From: Pyrenopolyporus hunteri
Taxonomy: Eukaryota; Ascomycota; Sordariomycetes; Xylariales; Hypoxylaceae
Assembly (NCBI GenBank): GCA_902806595.1
Contig: CADCXC010000038.1
Span: 1,984,001-2,048,000, forward strand
Reading direction: 5' to 3'
Length of the DNA stretch: 64,000 nt
Positions within the stretch are counted from its first letter, which is position 1. Every line of letters starts with the position of its first letter. The translations under genes were made by a program, and so were the position numbers. A model generated the notes under the pieces. That model was given only the letters and a program-made list of their open reading frames with translations. It ran no database searches and was not told where the DNA came from. Positions 11,211 through 23,880 of the stretch are shown here, in pieces.

Positions 11211-12902
11211 AGTTGCGTCTGGCGTGGCCCTCATTATATGTAAAATATATATGATTGTAGATAGGTGGACAAGTAGACAGGAAGGTAGGCAAATAAGTAA
11301 CAACCTAAGGGAGTAATGACATCGAGGTCATGTCTCTAGGAATATGTCAAGACGAGATCGGCAAAAACGAGCGGGGCACTTCGTATAAAACAGAAAGAGA
11401 GGCACAGCTATGCGGTCTCATAGAAATATTTGCTTAAATGGGGCCGAGGTAGAGTGCGCGAAAGTCAGATTCGAGTCGAGGCTGCCTCTACGATGATGAT
11501 ACGTGCCTCTGTATATATGTTCTCGCGTAGGTCGTAGGTTCAAGAGCAACGAAAATTCCAAGACGGTAAGAATCAGAACGAACTGCCGAATCAGCGGTTA
11601 TAGATTTCTAGAAACGTTACAGTTGCAGGGGTATCCATTGGGTACCGCCGTCGGTGAGTGTGGGTAGGGCCGTCCGTACGCAAGGGACGAGGCGAAGGGC
11701 GTGTCTAGTGTACGTGGTGGTGTATGTGGTGTATGTGGTGTATTGCGGTAAGGTCTATATGGCGAGAGGCAGGTATTGTGTTGTATGTAGACGGATAAAT
11801 TTAGCTTTGAAGCAATAATATCGAAACATCAGTCAATCGCTCCTAGAACGGATTGGTTAGAAGAGGTAAGTCGGTGGTAACGTTGAACGGGCGTCTTCAT
11901 CCTGACTTGAATTTAATGGGTGTGGGTTCGAAGGTCGAGATTCGCGGTCCCGTGTCCAGTGAGAGCTCGTAAACTAAGATCTACCTGGGTATGTACTTCG
12001 TAATGCCTGGGCAACTGCTACCACATACCACAGGCAGCTAACTGCACGGAACCTACATACATGTATCATGTATCATGTTATTGTAGGTATTGTACCCGGT
12101 GTGTTATTGTACCTGGCTAGGGCCTTACTGCGGCATGTCGCAGGTATGTAGCGAGGAGTGTACATGGCAAGGTCGGGGCAGGATAGCCTTTAGGGGGTGG
12201 GGTCCGTCAGCCACATTCGATGGATGCGACCTGCGCCCCACGTTTCCAGATCTCTATTACCTCAGGTACCTAGGTATAGGCACCTGGTATGCAAGTTGCA
12301 TGAAGGTATGTGTGCACAGGTAGTACAAAGATACATGAAGGTATCCGCGGTGGTATGCATAGCAAGTATTGACACAATAGGTCTAATATAGGCGCAGAGG
12401 TACACATATGAATACCAAGACCTTCAAATAAGACATTACATGTATAGAAGTTAGGAGGCTAGGCGTACTTAGGTACATGGTACATGGTAGGTACCTAGGT
12501 AGGTATGTGGTACGCAAACAGGTGCACGATAGAAACCAACAGTAGGTAGCGCCTGACTCGGTCTAGTTTTTAGTGGTTGCATCCCCCTGCGATGTCGTGC
12601 TGGGCCACCTCGTTACATGAGCTCTGGCAGGAGGCTCTTCGGGAAGGACCTGGTGCCTGTGTCTCTCACCCTTCTAAATCCTGGTCCCGTGCTCAAAATC
12701 GGTCACGGTAAACTTCTTCCCCCCTGCCTCACATGCTTCTTGATCTGGTTACCGTCTGATAATACCTGGTAACGCCATTCTCGGATTTATTGGATTTATT
12801 GTGTTTTCGTTCTCTTTCTCCGTTTCCGTTCGGCATACATCTCTGAAATACCCGTCAGGATTCACGATATTATCCCCTTTCAGGAAACCAGCAGACACGT
12901 CA
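11211..12902. other. Intergenic between divergent hexokinase and GILT genes
   Basis: Shared upstream region of about 1.7 kb. It contains GT-rich imperfect repeats (GTGTATGTG units near 11705-11745), ATGTATC repeats near 12060-12075, and many GGTACC/TAGGTA words near 12260-12520. No gene or RNA was recognised. Confidence 0.65.
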
Positions 12903-12958
12903 ACACGAATATACGAACATACGAGCATACGAGCATACGAATGTACGAACGATCGAAC
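12903..12958 (+). repeat. Seven-unit octamer repeat in the leader, ending at the GILT start codon
   Basis: Seven octamers of consensus ATACGARC run without interruption: ACACGAAT, ATACGAAC, ATACGAGC twice, ATACGAAT, GTACGAAC, GATCGAAC. The ATG of the GILT gene follows at once at 12959. An upstream in-frame ATG (12941) lies inside the repeat and would only add six repeat-encoded residues, which favours 12959 as the start. Confidence 0.9.
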
Positions 12959-13804
12959 ATGGCTACCAAGATCAGCCTTCCGATCGTGGAAGAGAAGCGG
13001 CCGACGCGAAACCACCCTCCTTGTCGACGTCGACCTGGCCTGGTATTGGCTGTCATCGCGGCAGCTTTCTATGGACTCTACGTCGTAATCTGTAATAGTG
13101 CTGTGTCGTCATATGCTATTTTATTCGCCCCTGAATCCCCTCGGCCATATTCGACTTCGCCAACAACCGACAACCCGGTGCCGGCAGCCCAGGAGCTAGT
13201 TCCGTTGGAGGCTCATATAATGAGCAAGTGCCCTGATGCTAGGGACTGCCTCAGGGACATGGTACTTCCGGCGATGATGCGCGTCAGCGAGAAAGTCAAC
13301 TTCACCTTATCCTACATCGGAACGCCAACCGAAAATGACGGTGTAGCTTGCAAGCACGGCCCGGGCGAGTGTATGGGAAACATTATCGAGTTATGCGCGC
13401 ACCATCTATATCCGGACCCCAAGATCTACCTCGGCTTTACCATGTGCTTGACGAAAGATTACAAGGCAATTCCGCAGCGGGAATTGGTCGAGGACTGCGC
13501 CTTAGAACATGCTATCGACTTCGAGAAATTAAACGAATGCGCTACAAGGGATGATGGGGGGTTCGGGGTGGCTATGCTGAGGGAGAGCGTCCAAAGGAGC
13601 GCCAACGTACGTTGTAAACGTTTCTATTGAAAACAAGGTGCCGGCTAACCGACTATCTAGGTGGGCGTCACCAAGAGCTGCACGGTCCGACTAAACGATG
13701 AAATATATTGCATTCGAGACGGTGGGGAGTGGTCTGACTGCCCCGGCGGGCCAGCTGTCAATGACCTTGTCATCGCGGTTGAGAAGCTGTACCAGCGTTC
13801 TTGA
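12959..13804 (+). CDS. GILT-family thiol reductase, membrane-anchored
   Basis: Gamma-interferon-inducible lysosomal thiol reductase family, predicted to reduce disulfides in the secretory or vacuolar lumen. Exons are 12959-13606 and 13661-13804, joined at a phase-0 intron (GTACGT..CTATCTAG), 263 aa. About 30 basic N-terminal residues precede a single hydrophobic segment (PGLVLAVIAAAFYGLYVVI), a likely signal anchor with a type II lumenal domain. The GILT domain starts at EAHIMSKCPDARDC, which carries the fungal and plant form of the active-site cysteines, followed by Cys-rich segments (CKHGPGECMGN, CALEHAIDFEKLNEC) typical of the family. Exon 2 ends with the cysteine pair around DEIYCIRDGGEWSDCPGG. 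The stop lies 35 bp inside the coding end of the convergent DcpS gene. The physiological substrate is unknown. Confidence 0.9.
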
Positions 13805-14866
13805 GCGGTTCGAAAATCTCCGTCCACAGATCCGATGCCTCCCCCACCGTGTAACTTAGCGAAATACTATCCATGCCGGCTTCCTCATCCCCCGACATCG
13901 ATTCAAGCTGTTCGATGATGCTGTCTAATCCGATCGCCTTCCCGACTGACTGAGTAGAAGTCGCTTCTAGCATGACGTGCACTACATGAATGTGAAAATG
14001 GTAATATGTCGGATGATAATGGCAGAACAGCTTCAGCTGGTCTGTTTCGATCTGCGGATACGTCTCTACCGTCGCGTCTATCAGCTTGGCTCTCATGTGT
14101 CTTAGCCAGGGCACATGTTTTTTCTTGAGATCCCTCAGACTCCAGATATCTCGTCGTTCGACTATACCCAGCAGATGCAATGCCTCGATCGTCTTTCGGT
14201 CCCAATGCAGGTTCGGCAGCATCAGGAATCCCTCGTCGCCATCCCGCCCAAGGGGCGTTCTATAAATGACGTCTTCCACTTCTTTCCGCCCTTCGATAAT
14301 ATTAAAGACCCAGTTCAGCCGGCCCTCCCCTCGGTTCGTCTCCATGAAAGGCCGCACTTTATCTCGATAAATTTCAGGCGTCTCCGTGACAAAGCGGTAA
14401 CCCTGCTTGCCGTGTTTCTTAATGTGCTTCTCCGTACAGGGATAGATCATGGATATCTTGAAGTCGGCGAACTTGTCGTTTTCATTCTCCTTAAGAATCG
14501 GCCCACCCGAAGCCAGGAACCATGAATATATGTCATTGTTGCCTAAGTTTGTGATGCTGCGTAGGTTGGCGGGCAAAACGGAGAGGTATTCTTCGGCACT
14601 AGGGAAGGGTGCACGCTCCAATATGAGCAGGGCGGGTTGCGAGTCGACTTGTCCGTATAGTGTGATTCGCCGTCCTGCTTCGTCTTTTTGGGTTTCTATA
14701 TCAGCTCTTCTGTTTCCATACCCATAGGTACCTCATTTATATGCTAGAGAATACTTGTATGCAAGATTCCTATTTTTCATGGCGTCGTACCTTGGTTTAG
14801 CACGCGTTCAAATTGGAACTTGGGAATTAACGCCTCAGCGCGTCGTTTATTCTCGTCGGTCGTCAT
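13770..14866 (-). CDS. Scavenger mRNA-decapping enzyme DcpS (HIT family)
   Basis: Hydrolyses the residual m7GpppN cap after 3'-5' mRNA decay, releasing m7GMP. Exons are 14866-14791 and 14683-13770 on the minus strand (donor GTACGA, acceptor AAAAAG), giving 329 aa, close to human and yeast DcpS. The junction restores FERVLNQDEAGRRITL, which matches the family. A second acceptor near 14726 (ATGAG) also keeps frame and would insert extra residues here, so the intron end is not certain. The N-terminal swapped-dimer domain is followed by the catalytic domain with CHYHPTYYHFHIHVVH; the histidine triad is at about residues 254, 256 and 258. The last 12 codons overlap the GILT coding end on the other strand. 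Confidence 0.93.
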
Positions 14867-17800
14867 AGTTGATCACTGTTTTGAGATTCAGTAGTCGAGT
14901 TCCAAAGTCAGTGATGCGAAATAAGGTAACTGAAACCCCGACACCGCTAATTGTTATTTCTTGCGTAGCCCAACAACTTCTTATCAGAGCTACCCCTCAG
15001 TCCGTGTAACAACTTTGAGTCAGTCGGTGAACGGACAGTCGCAGAGGGCCGCTTAACCCAACCCCGCGGGCCGTACCTTGGAGATTTACCTATCGGGGCT
15101 AAGATTCAGCATGTCCTACCTGGCAAGTTAGGTACAGTACATAGGTAGCTTAGGTACCCACCACTCTGCGTCCATTTACCTACACCAGGCACCTACATGT
15201 AGGTACCTAGGTACCTACTTAACCTCCATCTCTCACCATGTATTCATCCGGTAAGCTTAATCCCCAGCTTCTAAACGTGTGTAACCACACACATGGAAGA
15301 AGGGGGAGAGTTCGGTCGACCAAGACGGAGCATAGGTATTTCTCTACCGCACCTAAAAGAAAAAATTGAAATACATAAAATTACACGTATGAGACGCGGC
15401 AGCGTTTTGAAAATCTAAAGCATGAATCCTCACTACATGTAGTATTATTACGCCTACTACATACAAACCTCGGAGTTCTATCATCCATACGTGATGGATG
15501 TATAATAAGCGGTACATACCTGTAGTGACTTACCTCGTAAACCTAGAGATGGGATGGATCTCAACAAGTCCGACGGCCATCCAAGCTAATCTCAGCTGGT
15601 TTGATCTTAGCCGATCAGATGACTAAATTTCCCTCTGTGAACGGTTTGTCTTTCCGATCTTATCACATGTCAGATTAAAAAGGAAAAGGACTTTGCCAAC
15701 ATAAAAGCATCAGCTTCGAAGTTTTTTAGTGTATCGTCTCACGACTAACATCAAATGCTTAGTGGTGCCCGGAATCTCCCCCCTAACCCCTCTAATTGGT
15801 TTTATAAACCCGTTATGTTATATAATAACTACCTGCCCATAGGAAACACAGCAGTCTCTTCTATTAATGACTTGCGTGATCGTATCAGATGAGATTACAT
15901 AGGGTTAGATAAGGACACGATGATGTCGCCACCCCTTCTATGATGTGGTGTTACATACCTACCTAGGTATGTATATAGGTCAGGTGTAGGTATACATAAT
16001 GCCGGGTGCTTCTGATTATGACACGAACTGTCTATATTATGGCCACTAACATATGATGATATTCGCACACATAATATTTTACAATGAACCGGAGATCGAT
16101 GCAACACCTGGACGTAAACGTAGGGTCACTTACTTTGTCTTCATAATGTAGCTATAAATAATACTTACTTTACCAATAAGCACTCTAAATATATTACGGA
16201 GTTTTAAGTCGCCTAGTACACTCAAGCACCGGACATAGTGCTCATAAATTAGCTTCGGAGTGGCCCAGGGTCTAAATCTTAAACAATAACGAATAACTTT
16301 CTAAGAAAATTGCAGCTTTCTGTCGTGTTAAGAGATTGTTATTTCGGTTGCCGAATGCTGTTGCTATATGTCATTCCTGGCGCTATCTCACCTAGTGGCC
16401 ACTACTAAACTTGCCTTAGTATCTCATTCCTTAATAACTTCAGCCGGCACTCACTACCTACACATGCCTATATTATCACCACTAGAATGCCATAAATCCT
16501 AAACACATGCCCCATCCATGCCACGGTACCGACCGCTTGTTTCACCAAGGTTCGCACACCGTTTATATGGTACATAAGTCGTGGACCCCGGATATATAAT
16601 TTCAAATAGAAGACACACAAGTCAGAGCCAAGCGTCATAATTCTCAGGCTGCTGATCGGATTGACGATGAAACCTAGAACGAATTACCCCTTACTTGCGA
16701 CACTCACCTTGGGCCGCTCAGCGAAGGATACGACGTTCATAACGTCTACACCCATCTAATACAATGAAGCTCTCGGAGACTTGGGCGATGACCAAGATTA
16801 ATCATTCTCATGTGACTAATATAGGTATACTCCTTTATCATGTTCTACGATAGCAGGTACCTAGACGCTACATATCACAGAGAATAGCTACATTCGGTAT
16901 GTGACATATACGATAAGGTGAGCCATGTTAAGATTTCAAAAAAGCACCGGCTGGTAGCCTCCTTTAGGACCTTGACCTCCGGGCGTAGCCGTGGGGATAA
17001 TCACATCTTCGAGATAGAAACTGACGGGAACCGGTGGGATTGCAAGGGGGAATGCCGACAGAATCAAGGTATCGCGACACATGGATGTATCCATGATTTA
17101 GGAGGGTTGATACTGAACTCTTAAGTACCCAAGGTAGGTATGCTCCGCGGGGAAGCAATCAACTTGATAAGCCCCTGAATGCCGTGGAACATTGCGTCAA
17201 TGGCCAGAATCCAAGGCACTATGGTTGCGGAAAGGGGCTGCCCAATGGGCTATGTCTGACGCCTCCGTCGACTCCACGTGTGTATTTTCACTGGAGGATA
17301 AATCCGTGGTATATCATCATTGGAAGTTACATGTAGGGGTGGTTTTCAATGCTATGGTACGTCGCACAACATACCCGTTGTGATGCAGTAGACATGTCAC
17401 CGTTCATGATAGTCAATGCATCTGCACCATACTCTCGAGCTATCTTACCTAGGTAGGTAGGTAGGTATGGGACAAGGGTATGAGTTCGAATCAAGTCTTT
17501 TCTCTGATTGGTTTGGTACGTATTCGTAAGAATCCAAACACCTCTCCCTTGAACACCAGGCTTCTAAACACCCCCTTTCCAGGCAAACGACTCCTAGAGC
17601 TCCGCGAAAAACGAATTGACAAGAATTCCAGCGCAAGTACCAGCGTGCCTTTCCCGATACATACCTACTCATACCGGCGTCAAGTTCCGTTTACTAACCC
17701 TCTTATCAGAACACTGTGCCTCGTCTCCAGGCTGCCCCCTAACTATTCAAACAAGTAACATTGCATATTGACCTTTTGTCCAAAACCCAATCCTTTCATT

Positions 17801-17987
17801 GCCATCCAGAAAAATCGTTTTAGTCGACCATGAATTGAAAAAAAAAAAAAAAAAAAACGAAAATAAAAAAATAACAAGCCGCTCCAGTTGGTCCCTTTTA
17901 TGTGACGCCCGTGAACATAGTTATAAACGCCAAACACCTGTCCGATATCTACATCAGAGCGAAAGATGGATATTATGAGCTATACAC
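14867..17987. other. Gene-poor gap of 3.1 kb
   Basis: No frame longer than about 75 codons, and none with recognisable similarity. The region is rich in TACC/GGTA words (for example near 15120-15225 and 15956-15990), has a GGTA tract at about 17448-17468, and a pure A run at about 17838-17857. It probably contains the 3' region of the Xyr1 gene at its right edge. Confidence 0.6.
17448..17468. repeat. TAGG/GGTA tract with palindromic edge
   Basis: The sequence ACCT precedes AGGTAGG-type units, so a self-complementary CCTAGG junction lies at its left edge. Confidence 0.9.
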
Positions 17988-20935
17988 TCATAGAGCTAAT
18001 CCAGTGCCGTCGCCAGTCCACCGGTATAATGCTAGAAGCTCCCGGCGACGCTGGTGTTGTTCGCCGAGGTCTTCTGGCACACGGCCGCGTACTTGAGCGA
18101 GGGCACTACGCATAACCTTGCTGAAATTGCGCTGGACGAGGAGTTAGCTTACTTCAGAAACAGATTGCTGGGCCTATGTTGATCGCTCACCTGATACTCG
18201 GTGTTCAGTGTAACAACGCACGCTTCGTGAGCGCGAATGATGGTTTCACATGCGCGGACGACGCTGGCTGAGGCCTCAAGCTGTAGCTTGTCGGCAATGA
18301 GTAATAATAAGAAAGAGCCCTGTAGGAGGTAGATTCCGAAGAAGAAGGGCATGAACTCGAGGCCTGGGTCATATTCAAGAATATTGCTAATAGCTTCCGC
18401 GGCCGACACTGCGTGCCCCGTGGCCGTGATAAAACCTTGCGACGAGATCCATAGGTCGTTGTCGTCAAGGAGGTTTATAGGATCCCATTTCCCCGTTAGA
18501 AGAATGTGTAGTACGTGCATAACATGCGTGCCATAAGACATGACGATCCGGGTTTGGATGTCAGATTCAGTCATACGTGACGAGCTAGTATGCACCGATC
18601 GCCCAGATGGCGAGCCAATCTGATCTAGTTCAGAAGGCATCTCTAGAGTGGCGGATTGCTCGTTCTTATCTTCGGAGCTGGCGTTGAAATGTCTTTGCTC
18701 AAACTTCTTGAGACTCTGCTCATAAGCCTCGAGATGGCGCACGATTTCGGCTTGCTGATCGTCCCATTCCCTCGCCGAGCGGAAGCCAAGGCCAAAGCGA
18801 GGGTGATTGCGGGCATGGTGGAGATCAACAATCTCACCTAGGATAGTCATCAAGGGTAGGAAGTATCCAAAGATGCTATGCCCAGTACACTCGAAGTGTG
18901 GTCCACGCACTCGAGCTGCATCAGGCTCCGATTGCTCTGATAAGGCGGGGTCCGTCGTGCTAGAGTTGAAGTTTCCATTCTGCCACTCTGTGTCATCCAT
19001 AGGCTGGAGGAGGCCCTCGCACTCAATATCCAGAAGGAACAGCGGTCGGTTGTAGCATAGAGCTAGGTGACGGTCGACAATGTAGGTAAGCCACCAGATC
19101 CGCCTTCTTTCCTCTCGTTCTTCTTCGCTAACAGTTCCCGGAGGCACGTTGCCTCCGAGCCCGTCCTCGGTCTCGCCGTCCGCGTCGACCTCGTTTCCAT
19201 TGCTACCTTGGACCATCGAGGGTGCACTGGGTGGAAGTTCTCGGCCCAATTTTAACTCTCTTGCAAGTGACCATGCAGCATTCCACCACCGGAGGCTAGC
19301 TCCCTTATATTCACTCGCCGAAACCACCGTAGCAAGATGGATATAGGTGACAACATCGTCCAGTGTCCCCGCAGCACCAAAAGCTCCAGACTCTCCTGTG
19401 ATATTGTCCATGCTCATCGACCCAGGAAGAGCGACACCTAACCCTCCCAAAGCCACCCCGTCTATTACTGGGCTGGAAACCGGAGAGGCTTCGCCGGATG
19501 GAGTATGAATCAATGGCTTGAGCAAGCTAACTGTAAGCTCAAGCAGCTTCTGGCAAATCTTGCCTCTAGCAGACGGGACGCTAGTCAGGAATGGTGCATC
19601 GCTTGTCTGAGCTGCTACCCAGAGCATGCTTGCTAACAACGCTGGCTGGCATTGTCGAGGTTTGCTCGGATGCAGGAATGACCGTTTCCGAAAGACAAAC
19701 CCAAGGACGTAAGGCGACATTGGGTGGGCGTGAGCGGAAGATGAACTGGCGAAATACAAATCGATCAGGTCACAGGCAAGGGAAACGGGAATGATATTTC
19801 CAAGGTGGGGTATCAAGGGGTTAAGGACCGGGTATCTGAGCTGCTGGTGGTAGTTATTCTGGGGAATATGGGATTGGAACTGTGGAGGAGGGGATGACAT
19901 TGACATCCATCCAGGCGAGGTGGGCTCTCCGCCTATGGGGTACGTGCTGAGAGGACTAGTCCCTATTCTAAACGTCGGTTGCGCGTTCGCCGAATAATTT
20001 GTAGGGCTTTGAGTCTGGAGCGCGTAGGGAATCTCTGGATAGTTTGATAGATTGCCCTGACCCGAGCCGTAGGTGTTATGAGCGGTTCCCCCCATTAAAT
20101 GCCCCATTCCTTGTCTATCATATGGGTTTTGAACATTCCCATATCCGTTAAGGTCTAGTGACGTAGGGCTGTCGAGTTGGTCCCTCTCCATAGCCCCGTG
20201 ATGACCTGTTAAATGGGGTTGGTGGGAGCTTAGCTCAGCGAGGCTATCGAGGCTTCCTGTTCTCCGACTGCGTTGTATGGCGTCCTCGTTAATGTCGTTT
20301 AGCGTCTTGTCGCTAGAGTTTGACTGTTGCTCCGGCTTTACGGAGGAAGCGCTCTCCGCTTGCTGCTCAGTGGAAGTTTCGTTGTCGTCGTTTTGGTTTG
20401 GCGACTTTTGGCCGTTTTGAGCGGCTGCGGCCGCGGCAGCCTGGGCTGCTGCTTGCTGGGCCAGATCCTTGCGAGATGCTTTGCCTCGCTTCTTGCGTTC
20501 TCGAATATACTCACAGCCCAGTCCAAATTCTAACTATATTAGTAACCTTGATTAAAATCCTGGGATATCTCGGTATTGTCACCAACCTATGCAATGGGCA
20601 CAAGGGTGTTGTCCATCACACTTGGTCCTGAGCTGGTTACACTGGTCGCAAGCTCTACTAATTCTCCTTCTGATAGGACCGGCTGCTCCAGTAGCCCTAG
20701 TGTTAGGCCCGCCGTAGGGGTGTTGTCGGTGCTTCGGCTGCGGTGCTCGGGCTAGATGCGGTGCGTGAACTCCCACGTGCTGTTGGAGGTGTTGGATAGC
20801 ATACTGCGATCCATGGCCGAAAGTGTCCAAGCCGGCTGCGTGAAGATGACCGCCAGGCACATGGGCGTTAGAAAGCAATGTGTTAGAAGGTAATGCGTGA
20901 TACGGTGAGAACCGTTGGAGTGGATTAGACAACAT
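17988..20935 (-). CDS. xyr1: Xylanolytic/cellulolytic transcriptional activator XlnR/Xyr1
   Basis: Master nuclear activator of xylanase, cellulase and D-xylose catabolic genes. Exons are 20935-20587, 20529-18191 and 18131-17988, introns of 57 and 59 nt, 943 aa, near T. reesei Xyr1 (940 aa, from memory). The zinc cluster has Cys at about 96, 99, 106, 112, 115 and 122 ([15 protein letters not shown] then HPCAHC) and is split by intron 1 after CAHCI. It is followed by a basic linker ([14 protein letters not shown]), a poly-Ala/Gln stretch, a Pro/Ser-rich region, the fungal TF middle homology region ([18 protein letters not shown]), and a highly conserved C-terminus ending [14 protein letters not shown]. 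By my alignment the helix where the activating A824V change of T. reesei maps reads AVSAAEA, so it looks wild type. The 9.8-kb upstream gap may hold a long promoter and leader. Confidence 0.96.
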
Positions 20936-22130
20936 ATTTGAGTAATCCGTGGTTGCGACTTCTATTCGATATGCCTCAAGTGAGAGAAGAGGTCTGTCGA
21001 CGAGGTCGTATTAACCCTGTATATCATGAACGATAGGCAACTTCGAACGAGTGCAGGCAGTTGGGTGAAGCATAAATGCGTCTAAACTGCAGTGAGGTTC
21101 GACTGGTATCGGAGAGGTGCGAGATAGCTTAAGCTATATGCTTGTCAAGGAGCGGTTGTGTCCTGCAGCTCTTGGCAGAGCGTAGCCCTTCTAGACAGCG
21201 GCACTTGGACGGACCGAAAACGTTTTCACTGTGGGGATCCAGGCATAAGCATGACACTACGTTCGATGGCATAAGGAACCCCGAAATAGTCAAGAGGGAT
21301 CGCCGCGGTAGTATATGAACGGCACTGGGTTTGTAGAGCTCGGATATCAAGGCATGTGGCGGGGTTGGAGAGCAGGAGAGCAACAAATCGACGACGGGGG
21401 CGAGTACATGGGTATAGGAAGATTTGAAGGTGAACATACGTACAGGGCAAGACAGGGAGGGAGGATATACGGGCGTGTTCCACAGCACGGTAGTGAGTTG
21501 GGCTATATGCTACTCTATCCAAGTCCCTAGCAATAGCAGTCGTCTTAAGGAAGGGGGCCACTAGAAAATTCGGAAGGACGGTGGACCAAAGGAAGTATAG
21601 AAAAGGTCTGGTCTAACCAAGGCAATCTCTCTTTAGGTCTGGAAGTACTCTCCTGGACGAGGGCAAATGAAGTCTGCGTCCTTGGCATGCAGGTAAAGAG
21701 AGGTTCCTGCTTGCCTCTGTGAATTCGATTGGAGAATGGCTATCCCCTTCTCATCGGGGCAATATCGACAAGCGCAGGTAGATTGACGATGTAATATACA
21801 ACGGCGGAACAGGTTCGTGGAGATGGAGTGACGAGATGGGGGAATATGAGGGGTGAATGTTTTCTGGTCGTTCTAGCAGTAACCCATCCTGGAGGAGCCC
21901 TCCCCTCGGACATTTCTATTATACGACCCGCTTTCTCACTTGAGTAGACGACATCGGTTGGTCAGGTCCCGGAGAGTGTAGCAGGGGTCGGTAATGGCAG
22001 AGAGACGACGATACGTACTTTGCGTAGAAAGACACATAGATTTGACCAGGACACTAGGACCGACTAGGCTATGGGCTTGTAAGTGGGATGAGAACTCGGA
22101 TCAGAATTGACGATCCAGAGTAGGGCACAC

Positions 22131-22556
22131 TACACCTCCACCGGTATGGTAATAATTAGCGGCTCCACCGTACCATACTTTAACCCAGCATAATGGCGAA
22201 GTATCATTCCATATAAATTTGTATAGAAAAGTACAAAAGCGTAATGCAACAAAACGTCTATTATACATAGACAAAGACAAAGAAACTAATAGATCTTCAG
22301 GCACCGCTAGCCATACCCTATAGATGGCGTCTTTTAGATCCCGACTTCGAAGGCTTTTTAGATCGTAATTTAACTCTAGCCAGTCCTTCATCCAAGCCCA
22401 TACGTTTTCAATAGGATTCAAATCCGGACTATTAGGTGGCCATTGATTATTTGTACTTTTACATATAAAATTAGGTGGCTAGTTACATAGCCCCAATGCT
22501 GGGTTAAAGTATGGTACGGTGGAGCCGCTAATTATTACCATACCGGTGGAGGTGTA
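22131..22556. mobile_element. Tc1/mariner deletion derivative (MITE-like) with 58-bp perfect inverted repeats
   Basis: The terminal inverted repeats are 22133-22190 and 22497-22554, perfectly complementary over 58 bp by my reading. They begin CACCTCCACCGGTATGG and are flanked by TA on both sides (22131-22132 and 22555-22556), the TA target duplication of Tc1/mariner. The interior of about 306 bp retains, on the minus strand, a C-terminal piece of a DDE transposase and lacks the rest. The element therefore cannot move itself but could be mobilised by a full copy elsewhere. The identity of the two repeats suggests a fairly recent insertion or a conversion-maintained structure. Confidence 0.9.
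22242..22469 (-). pseudogene. Tc1/mariner transposase C-terminal fragment
   Basis: The minus-strand frame reads WPPNSPDLNPIENVWAW and continues to about NRRFVAL, which is the hallmark of the last catalytic acidic residue (Glu in NPIEN, codon 22409-22407) of Tc1-type DDE transposases. The catalytic core upstream is missing: an in-frame stop lies just before the retained part and the inverted repeat begins soon after. The remaining frame downstream reads into the terminal repeat. Confidence 0.9.
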
Positions 22557-23880
22557 GTTCAACGAGGCCCACAACCAACTCCGTGGATACTCGGACCTTA
22601 AGAAGCATCACCTCTCGACACCCCCGAGTTAAAGTAAGCTGTGAGCACGAGTATGTGTATGTGTATGTATATGTAAGTAGATATCGGCCGTCGCGTGGCG
22701 AATATCACTGGGTGTGAAGTATACCATTGGGAGTGACGAGATAGATAGCAGCAGCAGCAGCATGGCGCTGTGTAGCAGCCTCGTCTCCATACAACTCTCG
22801 TAGTCTTCGGACGGGTTGCTCGCTTGTGACCTGTGAGAAGCCGATGTAGCGTGGAGAGTAGCTTGCTCCCCCCCCATCGTTCGTTAGGCCCGTCAGGTAA
22901 ACTAGAGTGCCGGAAGAGGGTGGTGGAGGGGACGAAGCGCGAGTGGCAGCCAAGGGGTGTGGCATCCCTGATACACTATACCCCAGCCGCCCAGTCGTCG
23001 CTAGCCTTGGCAAGCAAGCATGGGGACCCGCGAGCTTCCCCCAGCCGGCCGGAAAGAAGCTTCATCTTCGGCCAGGCGTCGCCGGGGAGCTCGCTTGCCA
23101 ATCTTCAGCATAATCTTTGCTGGCGATTGGACGAGCATGTCTTTCGACGGCTAACTTACATAGGTACGTATTTTCTTTCCCATATGTTTCTGGTCTCTTG
23201 TGCGCGTCCGTGCTCGTAAATGTTAACCATGAGAGCATCTAAAGTCTGCTAATTTAGATATGTTCCTGTGCCTCTCTAGTGAGGCGGTGTTGTTTCTCAT
23301 CTGTTCGTTAAGCTCGAGCCTAGATTCGAGCTTTCTCCACGATGCTCCTAACTGTCTCGGAGATAATTGACTGTTACCTACCTTGGGTAGATAGGTAGGT
23401 TTCTCGTCTCATGTTGGAAGACGTCTGAAGTCGCAGATCACGAAGATGCCTGAGCAGGTAGATCAGTGGTTCTGGCCTTTCCTCCCCCGCGATCTCTCTT
23501 CTGATCAGGATGATGGATATACGGGGAAATGGTAGATCGGCCCACTAGAGCAAGTAGGGGATGGTAGTAGTAATCAGGGTCCATGATGGTGGTGATACTT
23601 TAGGGTTGACGGCTCAGGGCATCTGATGCCGTTGTCAAGATAATGTAGGGTCGCAACGAAGTAAGGTGCTTCATGCCAATCCCGTCCGGGGTGCGGTCAT
23701 TCGCTGAGAATTTCTTGGGGCGTCATGAGCTTAAGTTGAAAATGGCGCGGATGAGTTTGAAGGGAAAATAAAAAAGGAAGAGAGAAGAAGGGAAGGCGAA
23801 AAAGTAGGTACCTATGTAGCGAGGTACCCGTATACAGGAGGGGTTGAATTTGGACTTATGGTGGGGCTCCTGTTGAATTA

